Assembly: GCA_012845835.1 (NCBI GenBank)
Contig: JABAKD010000019.1
Span: forward strand, 12,020,344 to 12,084,343
Source: Undaria pinnatifida
Lineage: Eukaryota; Sar; Phaeophyceae; Laminariales; Alariaceae
DNA: 64,000 nucleotides
Direction: 5' to 3'
Translations under genes and position numbers: made by a program
The notes under the pieces: generated by a model
Told to the model about the DNA's origin: nothing
Database searches by the model: none
The model's input: the letters and a program-made list of their open reading frames with translations, nothing else
Shown: in pieces, positions 47,801 to 56,199 of the stretch
Position numbering within the stretch: position 1 is the stretch's first letter
Layout of the letters: each line of letters starts with the position of its first letter

Positions 47801-49305
47801 TGCTTCCCTCGTCGACCCGCGTCGAATTGTACCTACCCACGCTGCTAGGCGCTCTCAGCAGTTGATCCGTTTTTTGCTTTTTTGCAAATAAAGTAAAAAT
47901 CTCACCACGGTGGGAATCGAACTCAAGGACCAACGCTAGCAGTATTCGAGGGTGTTACACCACTAGACCACCGAGGCGACAGGCTAAAACTCACTTGCTC
48001 TTGAGTGGAACAAGAGAGATGTTTTTCTTCTATTTTTCAAAATAGACCAGGGAAAAAATAAAACAAACCAAAAGTGGTACAGGTATGCTTCGAAGTCTAT
48101 CATAGCCGAAGCAAGCCATACGTACGCCAAAAAATACCAAAATGAAATCGGAAGTCAGAGAGTGACGAAGGTTGGTTACTATCCGACTCGTGCATAAATC
48201 TTCGAAAAAAAAATCGCCTCCAATCTCCCACCTCACTGGAACGTGCGTGCCAATCAGATTCTAACCAGTCCCCTGTACTCTGCTGTATCCGCTTTGCTTT
48301 TGTGCTACCCGCCGTATCCCTCTCTCTCTCCTGAATGATAGCTCACCTCAACCAACTCGTTCTCTCGTACTAGAACATCCCCTACCAAAGTCATAAATAC
48401 GCCTTCCAAATACATCAAGATCCATTCCCGCTCCACTCCAGATTTCCTACGTTCAATCTTGCACACCATTCCCCAGTTCATGATAGAGGGTTGATAAGCG
48501 CACCTACTCTGTACAAGTACCCTGGCACCAAACCAACAAACAGCGGGAACGCAACATGTGACTACAGGAGTAGGTCAACAGGTGTTCGGAAACTGCATCC
48601 GATTCCACGTGCTCTGTAGGTACCGCAAACACTAACGTTAAAATAGTCTCGTCAGTACATGCAATTTGTAACAACCCGACGGTAAATCGGTACTCGTAAG
48701 AAGAAATTGATTAGACTAGCGTTCAGAAGAAGAAGGGCTCGATGAACTCAGAACTAACTAACCCACCGCCTCTTCGCACGAAAACAAGGCAACTCCTACA
48801 TTATTGCCTCACTCGTACACAGCTGTGTAAGGCAGACACGTGCCAGGCCTGCACGCAGTGCCACACATGTGGGGGGGGCAAGTCGCCCGTCACTTACTAC
48901 TTCTTGCAGTGCTGCTGTCGTCACGCTAAACATCCACAAAACACCGCAAAATGCAAAATAAAGCAAAAATAAAGCAGTGCCTAGTCTATACCTGGTACAA
49001 TAAGACGCAACCACAGCTTTCCTGGTATACCAAAGGGTATGACCCAACAGAGGTTGCCAAGGTACCACAACGAGCGGAAATATAACATCAATTTTTAAGG
49101 TAATATTCAACATACACGGTCATTAAATTTACGCCCACAGTGGTTACGTGTAAGACCACCGCCGTGTCCTCGTACTAGTGCGCCGATCGTTCTCGAGCTC
49201 TCACCGGCAGTGGTGTTTCCTCGTTGTGACATCGAACCCTCGGGAGCACAGAAAGCACCGTGTAACTTCCTCATCAGGAACCCATCGCCTAGGGCCGCTC
49301 TCCAT
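34278..49305 (-). CDS. FYVE zinc finger plus SYLF (Ysc84/DUF500) domain protein, 14 exons
   Basis: FYVE domains bind PtdIns3P on endosomes; SYLF domains bind acidic lipids and actin, so a role in membrane-actin traffic is inferred. Minus-strand exons are 49305-49205, 46605-46542, 45638-45522, 44228-44173, 42322-42160, 41805-41677, 40637-40572, 39793-39677, 38762-38604, 38167-37918, 37482-37289, 37001-36957, 36432-36241 and 34358-34278. Phases agree throughout: 1734 nt, 577 aa. The FYVE (about 9-85) has WVPD, CFLC, RKHHCRYCG, CAAC and RVCREC, with all eight zinc ligands and the RKHHCR basic patch. SYLF (about 113-330) contains YLNSPVTFDMVGEILKAA, GLFVTARVGTGLVVAR, WSAPSALGSVGLGWGFQIG, LTDVVIVLNT and KDTNRDFYG. 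The tail is Gly-rich, with a UIM-like EEDYRMALALQKGE, two (D/E)(D/E)WELERRAR(M/I)EK copies and an acidic end. An upstream in-frame stop supports ATG 49305. Tail exons and the GC donor at 36240 are less certain. Confidence 0.85.
34436..34810. repeat. two pairs of tandem duplications in the last intron
   Basis: GAGAGGTGTGTTAGTCTGAGACAC occurs twice (about 34447 and 34529). A unit of about 110 bp with AAAGCCACGCCGCAG, a G-run and AAAACTGTTACCTTGT also occurs twice (about 34600-34695 and 34702-34798). Confidence 0.7.
34859..35646. mobile_element. non-autonomous DNA transposon, about 790 bp, in FYVE-SYLF last intron
   Basis: The left end GGCCATTTCTTATGCAGTCGGATT (from 34859) is repeated inverted at the right end (to 35646). 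Similarity extends through about 42 bases, including CAGTCGAAAACGG. TGA flanks both sides (34856-34858 and 35647-35649), a possible 3-bp target duplication. Many copies of TTCGACTG/CAGTCGAA fill the subterminal 35440-35640. The interior has short ORFs and no transposase. GG-rich ends with a 3-bp duplication are loosely reminiscent of PIF/Harbinger elements, but the class is unproven. Confidence 0.7.
35860..35900 (-). repeat. decayed copy of the exon 13 donor region
   Basis: On the minus strand GGGTTGCTGAAGATGACGAG followed by GTAAGGTTATTTTC parallels the true exon end (GGGGTCGACGAGGACGAG followed by GCAAGGTTATTTTC at 36258-36230). The copy has the canonical GT that the genuine exon lacks. No acceptor is evident, so I do not count it as an exon. 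Confidence 0.55.
36712..37215 (-). repeat. array of exon-11-end copies, one still an open exon
   Basis: The end of exon 11 (encoding EDEWELERRARMEK then GTGGGT) has diverged copies at about 37176-37210 and 37095-37130 (truncated), 36957-37001 (intact, used here as exon 12, encoding PDDDWELERRARIEK), 36820-36855 (frame broken by TAA) and 36712-36760 (PEDEWELERQALK then TAG). Unit spacing is about 85-140 bases, with CCACCCACC-type intron sequence between copies. Confidence 0.75.
38305..38495 (-). repeat. two decayed copies of the exon 9 end
   Basis: The end of exon 9 (minus strand GCCGAGCCTCTCTACAAAGCC then CTCGAAGAG) is echoed at about 38448-38492 (TCTCTCTGCAAAGTGCTCTAGAAGG) and 38312-38345 (GCCGCTGAGCCTCTCTACGAAG). 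Both lie in intron 9, and neither retains a good acceptor. Confidence 0.7.
38805..38945. repeat. (AGT)n/(AGC)n microsatellite in FYVE-SYLF intron 8
   Basis: TAG/AGT triplets grade into GTAGCA and CAGCAG repeats immediately upstream (in gene sense) of the exon 9 acceptor at 38763-38764. Confidence 0.9.
40245..40540. repeat. GGGTC-family sequence split by a TTAA MITE
   Basis: Words such as ATGACCCGACCCGTCGG, GGGTCGGGTTGGG and CGACCGACCCGACC lie on both sides of the MITE at 40300-40389. The MITE appears to have inserted into a GGGTC/GACCC element. Intronic, in the FYVE-SYLF gene. Confidence 0.6.
40300..40389. mobile_element. 90-bp MITE, TTAA-flanked (piggyBac-like), copy 2
   Basis: TTAACTCCTTTACAACTCG and GGCTCTAAAGGGGTTAA bound an interior almost identical to the element at 31255-31344, and the length is the same. 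It lies in an intron of the FYVE-SYLF gene. Confidence 0.75.
41330..41610. repeat. CAC/CAG/CAA triplet-rich low-complexity tract
   Basis: Runs of CACCAC, GCAGCG and CAACAGCAA lie just downstream (in gene sense) of the exon ending at 41677. They generate long artefactual ORFs rich in His, Val, Leu or Thr on both strands. Confidence 0.85.
42655..43375 (+). repeat. tandem repeat, unit about 245 bp, two to three copies, in FYVE-SYLF intron 4
   Basis: GGCATTGCTGGGCTAC(AC)GTTATATACGA occurs near 42709 and 42946. CACGCACAGCGACAC(T/A)GACCCGGCTCTGGTCCC occurs near 42744 and 43160, with CTGCTGTACGAGTA words between. A partial third unit follows. Confidence 0.7.
43880..43905 (-). repeat. echo of the exon 5 acceptor region
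   Basis: On the minus strand GCGCAGATACCTTAACTCC repeats the acceptor and first codons of exon 5 (GCAG then ATACCTTAACTCT at 42322), about 1.57 kb upstream in gene sense. It then diverges, so it is not a usable alternative exon. Confidence 0.6.
44108..44158. repeat. (AAGAC)n microsatellite
   Basis: About ten units of ACAAG lie just downstream, in gene sense, of the donor after 44173. AAAC/AAGCA-rich sequence lies on the other side of the exon, at 44280-44460. Confidence 0.9.
44690..44870. repeat. dispersed GATCTGCATG-type repeat, second copy
   Basis: It shares GATCTGCATG, CACGTTGTCG, GGCATGATCTAG(C/G)TCATG and CTGCACAGATCCTG words with 2555-2740. It lies in FYVE-SYLF intron 3. Confidence 0.5.
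47370..47570 (+). repeat. dispersed repeat with CACAGGCCGAGGGGGGCCCGCT core, copy 2
   Basis: It aligns with 20690-20885 from TTAGTCGGAAATGCGGCTGGTG to GCCAATCCAATAAATCGG. Diverged GGGTC/GACCC-family sequence (47150-47335) lies immediately before it. Intronic, in the FYVE-SYLF gene. Confidence 0.6.
47648..47990 (-). mobile_element. full-length tRNA-derived SINE, family A, with 11-bp target duplication
   Basis: On the minus strand the head has an A-box TGGTCTAGTGG (47960-47970) and a B-box GTTCGATTCC (47913-47922). A body of about 240 bp follows and ends in an A-run (T-run at 47650-47659 on the plus strand). TCACTTGCTCT flanks it at 47637-47647 and 47991-48001. Relatives are at 55808-56199 (full) and 53485-53690 (5'-truncated). 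It lies in FYVE-SYLF intron 1. Confidence 0.85.
48002..49204. other. 5' part of FYVE-SYLF intron 1, nothing recognised
   Basis: The sequence has no repeat family shared with the rest of the window. Short Cys-rich frames near 48840-48990 do not complete a zinc finger, and the true FYVE continuation is the exon at 46542-46605. Confidence 0.5.
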
Positions 49306-49638
49306 TGCTCGGTGTGTTGCTGTACAGGCACTGCTTCTGCTGCTGCTTCTGCTGCTGCTTCTGCTCTTGCTGCTGCGGCTGCTCTGTTGCTCCGCTCCCC
49401 TCCTGGAACCTCCTTACAAATCACAGCAAGAGCACGTTTTATCGTGCCGAGGTATAGTTTGGAACACACCCTGAGGTCAACTGGTGTAGACGCTTCTTTG
49501 CTCACAGGGGGTAATGAGGCGACTCGCTGCGTACTGGGTACCTTTCGAGAAAGCGAGTGAAACCTTTTGAGGGTTTTGAGTTTTCAAGTTTAGAAAGTTC
49601 TCACACACCTTGGTATGGCGTTTTTTAAGCGCGGAGAG

Positions 49639-50795
49639 GGGGAGTGATAATCTCGCAGACATAGGCGGAATCTAAACCTCGCCCACGGGGACGTATAAGA
49701 ACCATCCCTGGACTTCCACCGTCGTATTACGGTTCACTGTGTTTGAAAACTTGGTGCTGGCTGCTGGCTGCTGCTGCTGGCTGCTGCTGCTGGCTGCTGC
49801 TGTGCCTGTAGCTTAAAACTAGCACCAAACTACCGTTTAGTTTATATCATATATGCTTGCTCATCTAAAGTTTCCAGATCTCACGGTTGATTGACAGCCA
49901 GCCGTGATTCCCTCAATGACGGAAGTTGTGGGCTGAAGTTGTACTGTAAATGGGTGCCGAAAGCTAGCTGTAAGGCAGCTATTTGGCACGTGTTCCTCTT
50001 TTCTTCCACACGTACATTATTATGCACTGTTGTCTACTGCTGTTGTGGGTAGGTTGTGTAATATTCAAGTTATAGACTACACTGCTGTGGGTGCGCTTGC
50101 ACATTGTCCTGTAACATGTTATAGTTCCTGGATACAACAGGCACGTCAGACTGACACTATTCTTGGGCACCTACGGAGAGCAAGCGTGGGATATTCTTCC
50201 CTCTGCGGGTGTGTGATGTGTGTAGGCTGCACTACTGCTTGCTGTGTACTCACTGTATGTACATGTACACATGTATGTATGCATATGTACATACTGCGTG
50301 CTGCATGCATGCAGCGGTCGCGGTGTCCACAGCAAGTACAAATCGTCCTCGATTTCGACGATTTCTCACTCGTAGGGGCTGAAGTTCGGCCTTCAGTGTG
50401 TGGGGTATGTAGTCTAGGTGTAAATATGCAATATGTAGTCACAGTGGTGGTCGTGGGGCTGTAGGAGCAACGCCAGCACCTACGTGTGTGGGGCTGCACT
50501 ACGTACTGCTGCTGTGGCGGCCTAAACAGCACCTGCAAATCGTCATCGATTTTGCCAATTTCTAGCTTTCAGGGGCTGAAAGTCGAGCCTTGAGTGTACA
50601 GGGGTGTCCAGGTGTCATATTGCTGCCTATCTCGGTGGCCATGGTGCTGTAGGGGCGGTGCCAGCACCCTCGTTGATGCCCGCGAATTCGCACACTGCAA
50701 ACCGTAATATGACGGTGGAAACCCGGGGATGGTTATTATATGTCCCCATGGTCAAGGTTTAGATTCCGCCTATGTCTGCGAGATTATCACTCCCC
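49639..50795. mobile_element. Mutator-like non-autonomous element, 96-bp TIRs, 9-bp target duplication
   Basis: The 96-bp ends 49639-49734 and 50700-50795 are inverted copies without gaps. The first 40 bases (GGGGAGTGATAATCTCGCAG onward) are identical and about ten to twelve differences follow. CGCGGAGAG flanks the element directly at 49630-49638 and 50796-50804. Long TIRs with a 9-bp duplication are the signature of MULEs. The interior (CTGCTGG microsatellite, two copies of an approximately 190-bp GGGGCTGAA(G/A)(T/G)TCG block) has no transposase. It sits about 330 bp upstream of the FYVE-SYLF start codon. Confidence 0.85.
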
Positions 50796-50804
50796 CGCGG
50801 AGAG

Positions 50805-51925
50805 AGAGCCAGAGAAAGCTGTGCAGTGTGCAGTTGCGCCGCGTGCCGCGGGCGCGGCGAACGCATGCGCGGCCTTGGGGCGCAGGTATCGGGAACGGTG
50901 GTGGGCATTAGCAGTGGTAACCGAAGGTTATGCCCCCATCATTGAGGCTTAGCTTGGGTCACTGAAAGTGCTGTTAGCTTTTACGTGAATACGTGAAGCG
51001 CCAGAGAGAACATATCATCGAAGATCGAATTTTCTTGCGTCTTTCTTCGTACCTGGTATCCAAACCGTCGACCCTCCTTTTGGAGTTCAAAGTGACGCGG
51101 GGGGGTCGGGTATGCATTTGGTTGGACAACGTAGAGGAAGGGAGAGGTGTAGGAAGTTTGTTGCGTCCCAGGTATTTGGTTGGACAGCGCGCGTAAGAAG
51201 GATTGTACAGGCAGTCGGGGCCTCGCGTCCCAGCAGTGCGGTACTGTTGTTCCCCGTGGCGCAGGGGAGGGAGTGTGGAAATCGCTCGTCACGACTGCGT
51301 TCTCCTACAGAGTACTGCACCGTCCTGGCATAACTCGGTGTCATACTTTAGTGCGTGTATTGCCATCTAGCTACGCACCGCCCTAGTGAAGGACCACGGC
51401 TGTAGCTTACGAGGTGTAGCAGCTCGTAAGTCGCAGAAAAGATATACCCGTGGGTATATATATAGACTATGGTGCTCATTGATAAACACAACAACGCGGC
51501 GCGCACACACAAAATAACGTCCTTTCGGAGGAGGGCCCGCTGGACGCTGTACCAGGTTTTATCGTCTAATACATTCATGCCTATCTACATGATATCTAGA
51601 CTATTTGTCGTAGCGGTATTTCTTTGACTTCCCAACCGAATCCCCTACTATCGTGCTTGCTGTCGGCTGCAGACTACCACCAGTAAGTGTGTCGGCCTGT
51701 ACCATCTGGCGGTGCGTAGATACAACAGTAAAATAAATAAATAACGCACTTGACACGAGATGTACGATCACGCCGTGTCACTCTAGTCTAGACCTATACC
51801 AGCACATACATTTTCACACCGAGCTAAATGATACGTAGTATCGCTGACAAATTGACGGAGAACCGACCGGGAAGGATCCAGTTTTTATGCTCGGTTTGTA
51901 TTCAACTTAGAAAGTCAAACGACCC
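50805..51925. other. intergenic, no gene recognised
   Basis: Short ORFs only. A small duplication (CCCAGGTATTTGGTTGGACA-like, near 51108 and 51168) is visible. No domain or terminal repeat is recognised. Confidence 0.45.
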
Positions 51926-51929
51926 AAAC

Positions 51930-52185
51930 CGAAACACGGTTTCCCGAAACCGAAACACGGTTTCCCGAAACCGAAACACGGTTTCCCGAACAAGAAACCG
52001 AAACACGGTTTCCCGAACAAGAAACCGAAACACGGTTTCCCGAAACCGAAACACGGTTTCCCGAAAAAGAAACCGAAACACGGTTTCCCGAAACCGAAAC
52101 ACGGTTTTCCGAAACCGAAACACGGTTTCCCGAAAAAGAAACCGAAACATGTTTTTCCGAAACCGAAACACGTTTTCTCTATCCA
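51930..52185. repeat. minisatellite, 20-bp unit CCCGAAACCGAAACACGGTTT
   Basis: About eleven units of GAAACACGGTTTCCCGAAACC occur, some with an inserted AAGAAA/ACAAGAAA giving 26-bp higher-order spacing. GAAAC/GTTTC makes each unit partly palindromic. Frames across it encode Arg-Asn-Thr-Val-Ser repeats, but no gene context supports translation. Confidence 0.9.
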
Positions 52186-52189
52186 CCGC

Positions 52190-53484
52190 TTTGTTTCTCT
52201 ATTTTATTTATGGCGGGTCATGCCCGTAGCTATGGTGCCCTAACCCGCAGTCGATCCGCGAAGGTGCAAAACCTACGGGAGGGTGCAGAGGTATATACCA
52301 TGACTTTCAGACGATTTTCGTCGTGCCGTGTGATAATCAACAACCCATATGTTCACTGTAGTATGCGTGCGCATTATTACGTAATGTGCTGCCATGTGGT
52401 CGAAGCAAAGCGCTGATGAATAAGTACTGACAGATAACCATGGTCGCCAACTTGCGTGTCCACACCTGAAGAAGGCGTGTACAAATGTGCGTTGCGACGC
52501 CATCGCGTGCGTAGTAGTGTGCAAGGTCTAGGAAGCTGAATATATAGCCTAGCGCGTTACCTTCGTCCTACCAGATCCCGCATTGACGCCCTTGCAGCTT
52601 CAGCTATGAACTGCACGTATTGATAGCAATTTGTGTGCGGCCGAAGCTGTTGTGACGTTCGACCCATGTGTCGAGAGGTGTGCCCCTTTATACGCGTAGT
52701 ACCCCTGGGTTTTCATTACTTGTTTACTGCGTTATTTTTTGTGTGTACGTTGTCTCTGACCTGGCCCTCGGCTTGCACCTGTTTATTGGAATCAATCATG
52801 GGAGCTTCCGAGTTGGGTATACGCCAGCAAGATTCGCCCATGACCGATATTGGAGGTTTCCTGGTGTTTGTATGCACGGAGCCCTGCTTTATTTTCGTCG
52901 ACATTCTCACACTTGCGTATGTATCGGTATTCGCACTTTGCGCCCTCTTCCCTCTTCCTCTGTCGTACGTATCTCTCGCAACAGCTGTCGGATCGAAGGA
53001 CGTCGACGACGATTTTCACCGCGAGGAGAGTGGCCTTTGAAGCGGCGTGAAACAGAGTGAGTGTATACTGAGGGAGGGGGGGGGGGGGCGCATGGGTAGT
53101 TGCTTTGTCCTGTTGGTGCACATTGTGGTTGTGGTACGGCGCTTATTACGCGTATGACCAGATGTTTTTGCGTCGACCATGACGCGCGGTAGTACTCTGT
53201 GTTGGTGCACAATTCACAGCGAATATGAGCTGTGAATACCTTGTTTGTCGAGTTTCTTCCACCAGGTGCTGACGGTTCCAGACTGGCAGATTGTTCACAG
53301 CCGAAATTCAAGAGTCCCCACACATGGCGATTCTCCGGGGTAGAACTTGATATTTGTGCGGAGAGGCGGGATAGTGTTTATTGTGTTCGTAACTATTTGT
53401 TCTACAGTATGGCCGTACGCGGGGTGCTTGTATACGCCGTCGACGGTCGTGTATATTTTATAGACGTTACTTTTTGGGTGAGTC
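52190..53484. other. intergenic, one unrecognised hydrophobic ORF
   Basis: An ORF at 52633-53040 (+) encodes 135 aa with two or three hydrophobic stretches. No homology, promoter or splice support is visible, so I do not call it a gene. Otherwise nothing. Confidence 0.4.
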
Positions 53485-53690
53485 TGTTTTTTTCTTTTTT
53501 CTTCATTCCACTTATCATCCTCGCACTGCTCTCGCTCGCCCTCCCAGTGGTAACTCAGATCCAAGGTGAAAGAGCAGGCCCTCTCCTCCCCCCTCCCCAC
53601 TATACGGTGTGTACACGTGCGTTCATTTTTTTCGCGAAAATAATTTAGCCTTTTCTTCCTACTACGTCGACTCGCGTAGAATTGTTTTGG
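53485..53690 (-). mobile_element. SINE family A, 5'-truncated copy
   Basis: Body sequence (CTTATCATCCTCGCACTGCTCTC ... GTCGACTCGCGTAGAATTG) matches 47648-47880, with a T-run at the left end (poly-A on the minus strand). The tRNA-like head is missing, as expected from incomplete reverse transcription. Confidence 0.7.
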
Positions 53691-54074
53691 ATTGAATTAT
53701 ACGCAGTCAGGCACAAAAACAAGTCGTTGATGATTTGGTGGCGATGATGTGGGATATATTTGGAGTATATTTTGCGTTGAACATTGTATGTATTGATCTC
53801 GTGGGTTCGAAAACACGTCGTGTCCGTTACTATTGTGTAGATGCCTTTTTTATTTGTCATCGCGATTCCTCGTGGTATTTAACACCGGTAACTTTTACAA
53901 ACACATGTATGTCCCGTGATTCTCAGTACCATGAGTCAAACAATGAGGAGTCACCATGTAGTGAACTGTCGTACGTAGATGGGTGGAAATATCAGTTTAA
54001 TGTGAAGAACACGCGTAGTGATATGTCAGCAGGTATTATACGAAAAAAATCACTGCTGTAGACCGTTGGTGATG

Positions 54075-54390
54075 AGCTCAGCGGCATACCTCAACAGGGT
54101 CCGGTGCCGCGCATCCTGTACGAGGTTCGCTGTCGCAACCTTGTACAGGGCCCGCTGGATTTACCCTGCACAGGGTCATATTGATTGTGACACCCTGGTT
54201 GGTGGTACACCCTGCCAGGGTCATACAAACCCTTGACCTTAACAAGTGTCCGGTGGCGAGCACCCTGTAGGAGGTTCGCTGATGACACCCTGCACAGGGT
54301 GCCCTTGATTGGGAGACCCTGGTTGGTGGTATGCCCTGCCAGGGTCATACAAATCCTGCACCTCACCAGGGTCCGGTACGGAGGACCCCG
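54075..54390 (+). repeat. tandem repeat, unit about 135-140 bp, with ACCCTG/CAGGGT palindromes
   Basis: GGTCCGGTG(C/G)CG(C/A)GCA(T/C)CCTGTA(C/G)GAGGTTCGCTG and CACCCTGGTTGGTGGTA(C/T)(A/G)CCCTGCCAGGGTCATACAAA occur twice, with a third partial start at 54366. ACCCTGCCAGGGT and ACCCTGCACAGGGT are palindromic. Confidence 0.8.
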
Positions 54391-54721
54391 GGGCTGGAGC
54401 CGAACGTGTCCACCTGTGCCTTCGTTTTTAGCTGGGGCTCCTCACACGAGGGGAGCTCTGTTCCTCACCCAAAGTCCTGATTTTTGGCCAAACCCTGAAA
54501 AGTGCAGCCCAAGGAACAAACCCCTGGGGCGGGGGGGGGGGGGGGGGGGTGGCTATAACTACACAAATCACAAACAAGAAACAAAAAAACATTTTGGCGA
54601 AAAAATAACGGAATTTTCGAATTTTCGACGATTTTGGGGTATATAATATATAATATAAACGAACCTTTCAGAAACTGCACACGCACCCACGTTTTTTTTT
54701 TGGGGGGGGGGGACCAACTTC

Positions 54722-54862
54722 TTGGAATTAATAAAGGAGGCCCCTATCGTAGAACTGGCCTTGACTGCTTCATTGAGTTTGGAATTAATAAAGGAGGCCC
54801 CTATCGTAGAACTGGCCTTGACTGCTTCATTGAGTTGATTGAGTTGATTGAGTTGATTGAGT
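54722..54862 (+). repeat. perfect 61-bp duplication followed by a (TTGAGTTGA)n run
   Basis: GGAATTAATAAAGGAGGCCC...CTTCATTGAGTT occurs twice without differences (about 54724 and 54780), followed by GATTGAGTT units. The lack of divergence implies a recent duplication. Confidence 0.85.
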
Positions 54863-55332
54863 AACGACACACGATTAATGGTGACGGCCATTCGTTTCTA
54901 GCTGGGGGGGCTCTTCACATTTGGGGAGCTCTCTACACTGCTGTTGGTACCTCACCCAAAAACCTGATTCTGGGCACACACTCTGAAAGTGCTGCAACCC
55001 GAAGAACAAACCGGGGTGGAGGGGCCTACGCACACGAAACACAAAGAAGCTAAAAAAAAAAATCAACAACAAAAAAAAAAATGTGGCACACAACAAATAA
55101 AACATGATGAACGAATGGAAATTTCGGCAATAATTTCGGGATTTCCAGTGTTGCTTAGTCTAGTCCTTTTACAAAACTGCGCACGCCCATCCATGCTTTA
55201 TTTTTTCAAGGGGGGGGGGGGCGGGGGGGGCCAAATACTGTTGGAATCAGTCTACACTAAGAACCCCTATATATAATAATAGTGGAACGCGGCTGTAAAG
55301 TACTTGGTTGAGTTGACTGTGAGTAAAATGAG

Positions 55333-55680
55333 GGTAGCCCCGGTGGCGTATCAGGTTATCCTCGAGCCTGGTACGATATATTATAGGTCAGTTTCGTGAG
55401 TTGGAATCCCCCCGAGTGCATGCTCGTATAAATTCGTGGGGACTTTTTTCTTGTGCACAAATTGACTTGCGGAAAGCGCGAGAGCGTGAGTTAGCAACAG
55501 TCGATGAAAAATCGGGACGAGCAGTGGGATTGCTGAACCCTACGCGTATGCGCGCGATAAAAAAATTGAGAAGGCAAGAACCGGGGGGGAGAAGGGACGA
55601 CACCTGTGACCACGGCTTGTTGTCCAGAAGCTGGAAAGTAGATGAGTAGTGTGAAAAAAAACAAAAACAAAAAAATGACA
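55333..55680 (+). mobile_element. tRNA-derived SINE, family B, copy 2
   Basis: The plus-strand head GTAGCCCCGGTGGCGTATCAGG ... GTGAGTTGGAATCCCC carries A- and B-box-like sequences. The body matches the reverse complement of 24725-25060, and the element ends in an A-rich tail (55652-55672). The B-box has a substitution (GAGTTGGAATCC). Confidence 0.75.
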
Positions 55681-55807
55681 CGTTTTACGGCGGCGGGAGA
55701 AGAGGTGGTTCGAACTTTTCATTCGTTTTTTTCGGGGCTCCTCGCCTGAGGAGCGCTTTTCTATTATTAGTATATTCTACTATACTATAATACTATTAGT
55801 ATAGTGT

Positions 55808-56199
55808 GCTTTCTTTTTTTCCCTTCATCCCAACATTTTTCCTCGCACTACTCTCGTCCTCCCTACCAGTAACAGCTCAGATCCGGGGTCACATAGCGGG
55901 CCCTCCTCCCTCCTCCCCACTACGGTACGTGCCTACATTTTTGTCGCGAGAAGACTTCATCAGCATTTTCTTCCCTCCCTCGTCGACTCACGTCGAATTG
56001 TACCTACCCACGCTGCTAGGCGCTCTCTCTCTGCAGTTGATCATTTTGTTGTTGTTGTGTTGTTGTTGTTGTTGTTGTTTTTGTTGCATTTTTGCAAATA
56101 ATGTCAAATCTCACCACGGTGGGAATCTAACTCAAGAAGCAACGCTAACTAGTAGCATTCAAGGGTAACCACTAGATAGACCACCGGGGCGACCGGTAT
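55808..56199 (-). mobile_element. tRNA-derived SINE, family A, copy 2
   Basis: Colinear with 47648-47990, with an expanded GTTGTTGTT tract (56048-56090), a minus-strand tRNA-like head (GTCGCCCCGGTGGTCTATCTAGTGG ... GAGTTAGATTCCC) and a T-run at the left end. The flanks contain similar ATACTATTAGTA words on both sides, a possible target duplication. Confidence 0.75.

Noticed and set aside
47895-47985. tRNA gene on the minus strand
   Set aside because: A- and B-boxes are present but no proper acceptor stem; the sequence is the head of a repeated element with a poly-A tail and target duplication.
48742-48972. Cys-rich ORF that might be the missing FYVE exon
   Set aside because: It is on the wrong strand, and Cys spacing does not fit; the exon at 46542-46605 supplies YCG and CAAC in correct phase.
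52633-53040. 135-codon hydrophobic ORF
   Set aside because: Two overlapping frames are equally open; no homology or promoter is evident.
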